The position numbers and the translations under genes were made by a program. Positions 28,302 to 35,321 of a DNA stretch of 64,000 nucleotides are shown here, in pieces. The notes under the pieces were generated by a model. It ran no database searches, was not told where the DNA came from, and saw nothing but the letters and a program-made list of their open reading frames with translations. The stretch is taken from positions 62,001 through 126,000 of the forward strand of contig JAFEAJ010000001.1 of assembly GCA_018266455.1 (NCBI GenBank), written 5' to 3'. This stretch comes from Bacteroidota bacterium. GTDB taxonomy: Bacteria > Bacteroidota > Bacteroidia > Chitinophagales > Chitinophagaceae. How positions within the stretch are numbered: the first letter of the stretch is position 1; every line of letters begins with the position of its first letter.

Positions 28302-28337
28302 GAACAGGGAAATGGGCATGATGCCCTACACTTGTTC
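28302..28337. terminator. Hairpin between convergent genes
   Basis: An inner dyad GGGCAT-G-ATGCCC (28314-28326) is enclosed by GAACA (28302-28307) and TGTTC (28333-28337). It lies between the converging anti-sigma and lipoprotein genes and may end transcription from either side, although no clear T-run follows. Confidence 0.4.
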
Positions 28338-28365
28338 ACTCCCCGCTTGGCATTCATTATTATTT

Positions 28366-29460
28366 TTATTGGTACTGGATGTAAATTGGCTTCGGTTTAA
28401 GTTTTAGCACTTCCTCAGGAGTCAGCAGGCGGCTTCCTTTTTCTCGGTAATCATTTTTATAGAACAGTTTAAAGCCGGTAAATTCTACAGGCTGCTTAGA
28501 AATAAATTCCCGATATGTATTGAATTTTCTTGCCTGCGCCCCCCATCCGTCCATATCCATAACCATTTGCACTTCAGGATGCACCTTGATGTTTTTGTAG
28601 TTTGTTACCATAGCTTGCGTAAAGCGGTGCACAACAAAAATCTTAGGGGGCAGGTTATTTGCTTTTACCAGTTTCGATAGGTATTCGGAAACAAAATTGA
28701 TGTCGGCTGCATCCATAGTACCGATCACCGTGCCGGGCTTCTTTCCTGTTTTCATTGAAAATTCGGGATCAACGCCCAGGTGAACATTTGGCATTTTCAG
28801 GTAAGGCTCAAGCAATGGCACTTCAGTTTCAACATTGCTCAATGCCACCTGGACATCCAGGAAAACAATTGCATTTATTTTTGCTGCCATTTTCAGCACC
28901 GAATCAATTTGCTTGAAAGGCATGCGCAGCCTGTATTTATTATCTTTCCCCGGATATCCCTGCGCCGTAACAGCAATGTAATGAAGGGCAGGTTGCACAG
29001 GTGTGGCTGAATCAGCAGCCTCCCATTTTTTTACTTCTCCGGTCAACTTTTCAAGCATTTCTTTTTCAGGATATTCCCCAAGCACGCCCATTTTTTTTGA
29101 GTACAAATTGCCATAATAAGCTACAATTCTTTTAAATGGAAGTATAGCGCCCGGAAGAGGATAAACTGTTTTTACAGGCCAGCGACCTGATGAATCACCA
29201 TTGGCCAGTTTAATTAATTTTTCATTATAAGAAGCGGTATCCAATACCAATGAAGCAGCTTTGGAGGCAGAATCATTCCTGATGGTGCTGTCCCGAATTG
29301 CGGCGGCTTTTTTTTCAGCCTGAGATTCGGCATTCTTGCAACCTGTAAATAAAGCCAGCGAGCAGCAAAATACGCCCATCAAAAAAGCGCATTCAATATC
29401 CCGGATTAAAATCAGCTTTTGTCTTATCCTGTCAAAGACAGGTGTTATTTCAAATTGCAT
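28366..29460 (-). CDS. Conserved lipoprotein with TIM-barrel-like motifs
   Basis: A lipoprotein of about 364 aa: a hydrophobic segment ends in the lipobox LFTGC. The mature part contains HYIAVTAQGYPG, INAIVFLDVQVAL, VHLGVDPEFSMK, GTMDAADINFVSEYL, KIFVVHRFTQ and VMDMDGWG, a pattern suggesting a (beta-alpha) barrel with acidic residues at strand ends. I recall similar conserved proteins in Actinobacteria, where they are also uncharacterised. Glycoside-hydrolase-like activity is conceivable but not shown. ATG 29460 supplies a basic n-region; ATG 29379 is an alternative. It is divergent from the next gene. Confidence 0.65.
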   Translation of the reverse strand: MQFEITPVFDRIRQKLILIRDIECAFLMGVFCCSLALFTGCKNAESQAEKKAAAIRDSTIRNDSASKAASLVLDTASYNEKLIKLANGDSSGRWPVKTVYPLPGAILPFKRIVAYYGNLYSKKMGVLGEYPEKEMLEKLTGEVKKWEAADSATPVQPALHYIAVTAQGYPGKDNKYRLRMPFKQIDSVLKMAAKINAIVFLDVQVALSNVETEVPLLEPYLKMPNVHLGVDPEFSMKTGKKPGTVIGTMDAADINFVSEYLSKLVKANNLPPKIFVVHRFTQAMVTNYKNIKVHPEVQMVMDMDGWGAQARKFNTYREFISKQPVEFTGFKLFYKNDYREKGSRLLTPEEVLKLKPKPIYIQYQ

Positions 29461-29819
29461 GGGTAGCGGATCCTTTGTTTTAAAAGAGAAAAAAAACTTT
29501 GCTAACAACGTTGCAAACCTGTTTTTATTTTGACTGATAAGCTGTTTAATATGCCACATAAAAAAATGATGCTTTGCTAATAATGAAGGGCGAAGTTATC
29601 CGCTCATTTTGATAAACGCAGATCAATATATCAACATTAGAAAATAAATGTTAAAAAAGGATTTTGAGTAAAACAGCGCAAGAAAATGTGCGTAGCCACA
29701 GAAAACAACAACACAAAAGCCTTTTAAAAATCATAGGCAGCTTAGCCTTCATCATTGCCTGTTCACCAAATTATTTCTTAACTTCATCGTTCCTATTCAC
29801 CATCATTTAAAAAAGCTAT
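29461..29819. other. Divergent intergenic region
   Basis: This 359-bp AT-rich stretch separates the divergent lipoprotein and sugar-isomerase-like genes and must contain both promoters. The frame of the minus-strand gene stays open to 29559, but that extension lacks signal-peptide character. No TAnnTTTG box was found at a convincing distance, and no repeat or RNA was recognised. Confidence 0.4.
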
Positions 29820-30713
29820 ATGAAAAAACTGGTCTCTTCGTTCCTGGGTTTGTTTTTGATTGCGGTTGTGTTTACTGCTTGCAACAGTTCATCACAGCAG
29901 CAAACTGCCGATTCCACTAATACTGTGGCAAAAGACTCTTCTGCTAATGACGTTACAAAAAACTGGAAACTGGGCGTGCAACTGTGGACCTTCCACTACT
30001 TTCCTTTTGTTACCGCATTGGATAAGGTTGACAGCACGGGAATAAAATATATTGAAGCTTTTCCCGGGCAGGAACTGGGTGGCGGCATGAAAGGCTCTTT
30101 CGGGATCGATATGCCCGATTCCATAAAGGCAAGGGTAAAGCAATTGCTGCAATCAAAGGGCATCACCATGGTAGCGTTTGGCGTCATCTCTCCTAAAACT
30201 GTAGCTGAATGGAAAAAATATTTCGACCTGGCCAAGTATTTCGGCCTCAGCTATATTACCGCCGAGCCCCGCAAAGACCAATGGAACCAGGTAGACAGCC
30301 TGGCCGGCGTTTATGGCATTAAGGTAGCAATTCATGACCATCCCAAACCAAATGCCTATTGGTCGCCGGATTCTGTGCTTGCAGCAACAGTCGGCCATCC
30401 TAATATCGGCTCGTGCGCTGATGTTGGCCACTGGGCACGCAACGGGTTAAACCCGGTTGAATGCCTGAAAAAACTGGAAGGCCATGTTTTTGGGGTGCAT
30501 TTAAAAGACATCAAAGAGTTTGGCAAAACAGATGCTGCAGATACTGCAGTTGGCAAAGGCATTAATGATTTCCCCGGTATTTTCCAGGAACTGAAGCGGC
30601 AGGGCTTTAGCGGCATGTTCTCTATTGAGCAGGAAAGCAACTGGTACCATAATGTGCCTGATGTGGTCAATACCAAAAAATATTTTGATGAGCAGGTAGC
30701 AAAATTGAGATAA
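29820..30713 (+). CDS. Sugar phosphate isomerase/epimerase-like lipoprotein
   Basis: A 297-aa protein with a type II signal peptide (lipobox FTAC, Cys near residue 21) followed by a Ser/Gln-rich linker and a xylose-isomerase-like TIM barrel. Barrel motifs include WKLGVQLWTFHYFPF, MVAFGVISPKTVAEW, VAIHDHPKP (metal-site His), SCADVGHWARNG and GMFSIEQE (metal-site Glu). It is tethered to the envelope, so it probably acts on a sugar or cyclitol in the periplasm or on the surface. It is monocistronic, ended by the terminator at 30775-30809. Confidence 0.88.
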   Translation: MKKLVSSFLGLFLIAVVFTACNSSSQQQTADSTNTVAKDSSANDVTKNWKLGVQLWTFHYFPFVTALDKVDSTGIKYIEAFPGQELGGGMKGSFGIDMPDSIKARVKQLLQSKGITMVAFGVISPKTVAEWKKYFDLAKYFGLSYITAEPRKDQWNQVDSLAGVYGIKVAIHDHPKPNAYWSPDSVLAATVGHPNIGSCADVGHWARNGLNPVECLKKLEGHVFGVHLKDIKEFGKTDAADTAVGKGINDFPGIFQELKRQGFSGMFSIEQESNWYHNVPDVVNTKKYFDEQVAKLR

Positions 30714-30774
30714 AGTTTGTGATGGAGCTTAGCAAGAAAGCGTTCAGTATAAGCCCATCAACTGATTTTTTAAT

Positions 30775-30809
30775 AGCCGCAGAGATTGTTCTTTGCGGCT
30801 TATTTTTTG
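30775..30809 (+). terminator. Rho-independent terminator
   Basis: An 11-bp stem, AGCCGCAGAGA with TCTTTGCGGCT (one G-U), closes a TTGT loop and is followed by TATTTTTT. It ends the sugar-isomerase-like gene 61 bp after its stop. Confidence 0.85.
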
Positions 30810-30822
30810 TGCCTGTTCAAGC

Positions 30823-30885
30823 GTAACGGCATAAACGATCTATGGATCGCTACCGAGGCGCCCTCAGAGGCTTATGCCATGTTAC
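30823..30885. repeat. Branched palindromic intergenic element (copy A)
   Basis: The outer arms GTAAC-GGCATAA (30823-30834) and TTATGCC-AT-GTTAC (30872-30885) are complementary over 12 bp apart from a 2-nt bulge. Inside are two small hairpins, CGATC/GATCG and GAGG/CCTC, giving a cloverleaf-like fold. It shares GGCATAA, GGCGC and TATGCCAT-TTACA with the element at 32621-32704, which suggests a dispersed repeat. Confidence 0.5.
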
Positions 30886-31003
30886 AAAAAATTTGCCCGC
30901 TCATAACACCCACCTCAATGTTTAAAATATTTTTTGGTGTTGTTATTTCTTTTGCTTTACCTTAATCGTTGGCAACTGATTTTTATACCAAAATAAAAGA
31001 TTC

Positions 31004-32539
31004 ATGAGAAAAATCATTTTTAGTTTTTTTGCATTGGGTTTTTTGTGCCCTGTAAATGCACAAAAAAGGCAGATGGCCATGCCCCCTGCTGCTCCACAAA
31101 AAGAAGAGAAACCCAATACTCCCAACCGGATGGTGAACCCTGATTCATCCGTCACTGCTCGTGCTGAGGTGACGATAAAAGGCGTGCGCATTCCTTACAC
31201 TGCTACGGCAGGCACAATTCCGGTTTGGGATGAAGATGGCAAACCCATCGCGGGCATCTTTTACACTTATTATGAGCGGTCTGATATAAAAGACCGTGCG
31301 TCACGGCCACTGGTCATTTCTTTCAATGGCGGGCCCGGCACTCCTTCAGTATGGATGGAAATAGGCTTTACCGGCCCGCGGATATTGAATATTGATGATG
31401 AGGGCTATCCTGTTCAGCCTTATGGCGTGCACGAAAACCCCAATTCCATTTTAGACATGGCAGATATCGTTTATGTAGACCCGGTAAACTGCGGTTTTTC
31501 CAGGGCAGTGAGCAAGGACATTCCTACAGCACAATTTTTTGGGGTAAATGAAGATGTCAAATACCTCGCTGCCTGGCTCAACACTTTTGTTTCCCGCAAA
31601 AACAGGTGGGCATCGCCCAAATACCTCATTGGCGAAAGCTATGGCACCACCCGTGTATCAGGTTTAGCGCTTGAACTGCAGAACGCACAATGGATGTACC
31701 TGAACGGGGTTGTGCTTGTTTCCCCAACTAACCTTGGCATTGAACGGAGCGGGCCAGTGGAGGAAGCGCTGCACCTGCCTTATTATGCTGCCACCGCATG
31801 GTACCACAAAGCCCTGCCGGCCGACCTTCAGCAAAAAGACCTCACAGACATGCTTCCCGAAGTAGAAGATTTCACCGTTAACCAACTCATCCCTGCTATT
31901 GCCAAAGGCGGTTTTATTCCCGAAAGCCAGCGAAAAGAAATAGCTGCAAAGATGTCGCGCTACAGTGGCCTTTCTGAAAAAGCAATCATGCAGCACAACC
32001 TCGATATAGAGCCCGGTTTTTTCTGGAAAGAACTGCTGCGCGATAAAGGATTTACAGTTGGACGCCTTGATTCCCGATATAAAGGCATTGACCGGCAGGA
32101 TGGTGGCGACGAACCTGATTATAATGCCGAGCTCACTTCATGGCTGCATTCTTTTACGCCGGCAATCAATATCTACCTGCGCGAGGACATTGGCTACAAA
32201 ACCGATCTTAAATACAATATGTTCGGCATGGTTTACCCATGGGACAATAAGAATGACCACACCGGCGAAAACCTGCGGCAGGCTATGGCAGAGAACCCTT
32301 ACCTGCATGTGATGGTCTTGTCAGGTTATTATGATGGGGCATGTGATTATTTCAATGCCAAATACAGCCTGTGGCAAATGGACCCCAGCGGCAGGCTGAA
32401 AGACAGGCTTTCATGGAAAGGCTATCGCAGCGGCCACATGATGTACCTGCGCAAAGAAGACCTGAGCGCCTCGAATGACCAGTTGAGGGCCTTTATCAAA
32501 TCCACCATGCCAAAGCCCGGGGAGCCAGCAAAGTATTAA
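31004..32539 (+). CDS. S10 family serine carboxypeptidase
   Basis: A 511-aa exported peptidase with a signal peptide (about 1-19, ending VNAQ). The S10 triad is visible: Ser212 in GESYGTTR, Asp in LSGYYDGACDYF and His in YRSGHMMYL. ISFNGGPGTPSVW supplies the oxyanion region and YVDPVNCGFS is also typical. It probably removes C-terminal residues from peptides in the periplasm. It has its own terminator (32583-32618) and no operon partners. Confidence 0.93.
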   Translation: MRKIIFSFFALGFLCPVNAQKRQMAMPPAAPQKEEKPNTPNRMVNPDSSVTARAEVTIKGVRIPYTATAGTIPVWDEDGKPIAGIFYTYYERSDIKDRASRPLVISFNGGPGTPSVWMEIGFTGPRILNIDDEGYPVQPYGVHENPNSILDMADIVYVDPVNCGFSRAVSKDIPTAQFFGVNEDVKYLAAWLNTFVSRKNRWASPKYLIGESYGTTRVSGLALELQNAQWMYLNGVVLVSPTNLGIERSGPVEEALHLPYYAATAWYHKALPADLQQKDLTDMLPEVEDFTVNQLIPAIAKGGFIPESQRKEIAAKMSRYSGLSEKAIMQHNLDIEPGFFWKELLRDKGFTVGRLDSRYKGIDRQDGGDEPDYNAELTSWLHSFTPAINIYLREDIGYKTDLKYNMFGMVYPWDNKNDHTGENLRQAMAENPYLHVMVLSGYYDGACDYFNAKYSLWQMDPSGRLKDRLSWKGYRSGHMMYLRKEDLSASNDQLRAFIKSTMPKPGEPAKY

Positions 32540-32582
32540 TGAAAGATTGACAATTTCTCGGTGTACATGATCAACCGCACAA

Positions 32583-32618
32583 AACCTGCAACCTGATTTA
32601 TCTCAGTTGCAGGTTTTT
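32583..32618 (+). terminator. Rho-independent terminator after the S10 peptidase gene
   Basis: AACCTGCAAC (32583-32592) pairs perfectly with GTTGCAGGTT (32606-32615) and runs into a T-tract. The flanking CACAA/TTGTG can extend the stem. Confidence 0.85.
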
Positions 32619-32620
32619 GT

Positions 32621-32704
32621 GTTATCGGCATAATAACACTATCGGGCTTTGCTCGCGGCGCTCCGTTCAGCAGGAATACTGCTACTGGGCTCTATGCCAT
32701 TACA
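32621..32704. repeat. Palindromic intergenic element (copy B)
   Basis: GGCATA (32627-32632) pairs with TATGCC (32693-32698). Inner dyads include AGCAG/CTGCT. Together with copy A at 30823-30885 it shares GGCATAA, GGCGC and TATGCCAT-TTACA in the same order. It lies between the S10 peptidase terminator and the next gene. Confidence 0.45.
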
Positions 32705-32770
32705 TGGGGGCACAAGGTTTTCATGCAGCGATCAGTTAAATTTGCGTTTTAAATTTTTGACCATACCATA

Positions 32771-33157
32771 ATGCGCAAGCCATTTCTTCCTATAGTTATT
32801 GTTTTTCTTGTTGCTGCCATAACACTCATAGCAGGCAGGTTCTTTTTCCCTTCCACAATAAAAAGTTTCGATGCATTGGCAGTTGGCAATGTCATTCTGC
32901 TGGTGGCAGCTTTCTTTTCTTTTCGTTTCTATCAGAAAGCCATCGGCAATGACAATACAATGGTTTTTTTGCGCATGGTATATAGCGCCATGCTCCTGAA
33001 AATGCTGTTGTGCATTGCGGCAGTATTGATGTATGCGTTCATGTCAAAACCGATTGACAAATTGGCTATCCTTGTTTTTTTTGGCCTGTATTTCGTTTAT
33101 ACTTTTGCAGAAATAAAAATTGTATTGCGACTGAACAAGAAGAAAAAAAATGCCTAA
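32771..33157 (+). CDS. Small four-helix membrane protein of unknown function
   Basis: A 128-aa protein with four predicted transmembrane helices and a Lys-rich C-terminus (LRLNKKKKNA). The layout recalls AtpI/F0F1 assembly-type or other small Bacteroidota membrane proteins, but I do not recognise a specific family. Its last 8 bp overlap the start of the SprT-like gene, so the two are translationally coupled. Confidence 0.7.
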   Translation: MRKPFLPIVIVFLVAAITLIAGRFFFPSTIKSFDALAVGNVILLVAAFFSFRFYQKAIGNDNTMVFLRMVYSAMLLKMLLCIAAVLMYAFMSKPIDKLAILVFFGLYFVYTFAEIKIVLRLNKKKKNA

Positions 33158-33776
33158 AAAAGAAGCCCCGCTCGAATACCTCAACCATTTTATCCCTGAA
33201 GGCGCTTCGCAACTGGTAATGGATTATCTGCATCAATACAAAGTGCACCTTACCGTTACCAGGGAAAGGAAAACAGTGCTCGGCGATTACAGGAATGCTG
33301 TGGATGGGAAGAACCACCGCATCAGCGTAAATGGCAACCTGAATAAATATGCTTTCCTGATCACGCTGATACATGAGCTGGCCCACCTGATTACCTTTAT
33401 GCACTATGGCAACAAAGTAAAATCACATGGAAAAGAATGGAAATTTATTTATGCAAAGATGCTGGAAGATTTTTTGAAGCTTAATATATTCCCCCAAGAT
33501 ATAATTGTTGCGTTTCGGCAAACCATCCACGACCTGCCGGCCAGCAGCTGTGCTGATGAAGGCCTGACAAGAGTTTTGAGAAATTATGATGAGCCTTCAG
33601 AGGGGCTTATGCTAATAGAACAGGTTAACGAAGGCGATTTTTTTGAAACGGAAGATAACAGGGTTTTTCGCAAAGGCAAAAGGCTCCGCAAGCGATTTGA
33701 ATGCATTGAAATAGCTACCAAAAGGGTTTATTTGTTCAGTCCTTTATATGAAGTAAGGGCAGCGAAAGCCGGTTAA
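33150..33776 (+). CDS. SprT-like zinc metalloprotein
   Basis: A 208-aa protein of the SprT-like family. The zincin motif HELAH appears in LIHELAHLITFMHYG, and a third His follows in KSHGKEWK. SprT-domain proteins include DNA-protein crosslink proteases such as Spartan, but the bacterial members are not well characterised. There is no signal peptide, so it is cytoplasmic. A second, basic half (NRVFRKGKRLRKRFECIEIATKRVYLF) resembles the C-terminal zinc-ribbon region without its cysteine set. It is coupled to the upstream membrane protein gene. Confidence 0.87.
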   Translation: MPKKEAPLEYLNHFIPEGASQLVMDYLHQYKVHLTVTRERKTVLGDYRNAVDGKNHRISVNGNLNKYAFLITLIHELAHLITFMHYGNKVKSHGKEWKFIYAKMLEDFLKLNIFPQDIIVAFRQTIHDLPASSCADEGLTRVLRNYDEPSEGLMLIEQVNEGDFFETEDNRVFRKGKRLRKRFECIEIATKRVYLFSPLYEVRAAKAG

Positions 33777-33853
33777 TAAGTATGTTTCCTTTCTTATTAC
33801 GGATGCCATTAACAATAATGCCCGGTAGGACACGCTTTGCCATTAATAGTTGC

Positions 33854-33937
33854 TTAGCTTATTAAAGCCATTAATCCATAAAGCACAACAAGAGTAATGA
33901 CAACGAAACCGAGAAAAGGGATATGAGCGTTTTTCAT
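33854..33937 (-). CDS. Candidate 27-aa single-helix membrane peptide
   Basis: On the minus strand an ATG at 33937 begins a 27-codon frame predicting a short polar N-terminus (MKNAHIP) followed by one hydrophobic helix ending at LMALIS. The same frame stays open upstream for another 26 codons that encode a basic amphipathic stretch without an ATG, so a longer product from a non-standard start is conceivable. No clear promoter or ribosome-binding site was seen. This could be chance in an AT-rich spacer. Confidence 0.25.
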   Translation of the reverse strand: MKNAHIPFLGFVVITLVVLYGLMALIS

Positions 33938-34065
33938 ACAGGAGGCTACTTTGTTTTTAAAGGGTTCGGAAATGGATTTGGATACAGAACGAAAAGTTTT
34001 GGAAATTATTTTATAAGGTTAAATTTCCAAAGGGCATTTTTGCCAATGTAAATCAGGTTTGCATA

Positions 34066-34098
34066 TTGAAATAAATCGTTTGGGAGCCATTAGCTTTG
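34066..34098 (+). promoter_or_regulatory. Candidate -33/-7 promoter of the potassium channel gene
   Basis: TAGCTTTG (34091-34098) matches TAnnTTTG exactly and TTG (34066-34068) lies 22 bp upstream. The expected start of transcription is about 15-20 nt before ATG 34122. Confidence 0.45.
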
Positions 34099-34121
34099 CA
34101 CGATAAACAAACATAAACCCA

Positions 34122-35117
34122 ATGGCACATCTCAGAAGGGCAAGCGCATCTTCCAAGATTAATAACGATACTGGTTTCGGCGTAAGCACAACAAATGTTG
34201 GCGGCAGGTTTATCAATAAGGATGGCAGCTTTAATATGCGGAAAGAAGGTCTTCCTGTTTGGGAAAGGTACAGCATTTTCCATAGCATGCTGAACATGCC
34301 GAGATGGAAATTTATTGCTGTAGTCATTATTTTTTATTTGTCAGTCAATGTGATTTTTAGCGGGATGTATTACCTGATCGGGCCAAACGAGTTCCAGGGA
34401 ATGATTGCACAAACAACATGGCAGAAATTCAAGGAAATCTATTTCTTCAGCACGGAAACTTTTACAACGGTGGGCTATGGCCGGGTGAACCCAGTTGGCG
34501 ACATGGCCAATTTTGTTGCCTCGATCGAAGCCATAACCGGTTTTTTATCACTGGCTATTTTTACCGGCCTTATGTATGGTCGTTTTTCCAAACCCAAGCC
34601 TTTTTTGATGTTCAGTGAAAATGCACTGGTCAGCCCTTATCGGGATAAAGCCGGATTGATGTTCCGGTTCGCTTCTTATAAGGACAACCATGTGCTTACA
34701 GATGTGGAAGTAAGGGTGACCGTTGGTTTTCAGGTAACTGAAAACGGGAACCCTTCTTATAAGTTTTATACCCTGGACCTGGAACGCCAACGCGCTGACA
34801 GCCTTCCGATGAATTTTACAGTGGTGCACCCGCTTGATGAAAACAGCCCATTGCTTGGCTTCAGTGCAGACGATATGAAGAATGCCGATGTAGAGCTTTA
34901 CGTGCTGGTCCGTGGTTTTGATAACGTATATTCCAACATTGTGCTCCAGCGCACTTCTTATACCTACAAGGAAATCAGGTTCAACGCTAAATTTGTGCCC
35001 ATGTACAAGGAAAGCGATGATAAAAACACAACCATCCTTGAACTACAGAAGCTGAGCGAATTTATTGAAGTACCGCTTCCAGTGCTGCATGAAATGGAAA
35101 AAGGGAAGCAGGTTTAA
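34122..35117 (+). CDS. Inward-rectifier-type potassium channel (KirBac-like)
   Basis: A 331-aa channel protein. Two transmembrane helices (about 62-84 and 133-153) flank a pore helix and the potassium filter T116-V-G-Y-G120 in TETFTTVGYGRVNP. The C-terminal ~170 residues form the immunoglobulin-like cytoplasmic Kir domain (LMFRFASYKDNHVLTDVEVRV, then FTVVHPLDENSPLLGF). This order is that of KirBac. It moves K+ across the inner membrane. The gene stands alone, preceded by a candidate promoter. Confidence 0.93.
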   Translation: MAHLRRASASSKINNDTGFGVSTTNVGGRFINKDGSFNMRKEGLPVWERYSIFHSMLNMPRWKFIAVVIIFYLSVNVIFSGMYYLIGPNEFQGMIAQTTWQKFKEIYFFSTETFTTVGYGRVNPVGDMANFVASIEAITGFLSLAIFTGLMYGRFSKPKPFLMFSENALVSPYRDKAGLMFRFASYKDNHVLTDVEVRVTVGFQVTENGNPSYKFYTLDLERQRADSLPMNFTVVHPLDENSPLLGFSADDMKNADVELYVLVRGFDNVYSNIVLQRTSYTYKEIRFNAKFVPMYKESDDKNTTILELQKLSEFIEVPLPVLHEMEKGKQV

Positions 35118-35321
35118 GAGCAGTATAAAAAAGCTGCCTAATGGTTTCGAAAATTTAAGCACATACGAAAGGCTGCAACAGAAATTGAACGTTTACTTCC
35201 ATTAGAAGCTGTTTAGAAATGGCCACTAAAGGAATCAGGTGTTTTTCTGAGGATCGTTTGCACCTTATTACCGCCGCAACTGAAATGCCTGTATATGATA
35301 TTGTGCAGCCAACGCAAGCAG
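35118..35321. other. Spacer between convergent channel and MuiA-like genes
   Basis: 204 bp with no recognisable coding potential. The segment GAAGCTGTTTAGAAA near 35206 vaguely recalls an insertion-sequence end, but no partner repeat or transposase remnant was found. Confidence 0.3.

Larger units (their letters stand above)
33777..34121. other. 345-bp spacer
   Basis: Between the SprT-like and potassium channel genes. It contains the candidate channel promoter (34066-34098), a possible minus-strand mini-ORF (33854-33937) and a stretch with the direct repeat ATGCC (33808-33832). Nothing else was recognised. Confidence 0.4.

Noticed and set aside
30823..30885. tRNA gene, because of the cloverleaf-like folding
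   Set aside because: Arm lengths, loop sequences and the missing T-loop and CCA-side features do not fit a tRNA.
35118..35321. Possible insertion-sequence remnant in the spacer after the potassium channel gene
   Set aside because: One string resembles an IS end, but no inverted partner, target duplication or transposase-like translation was found on either strand.
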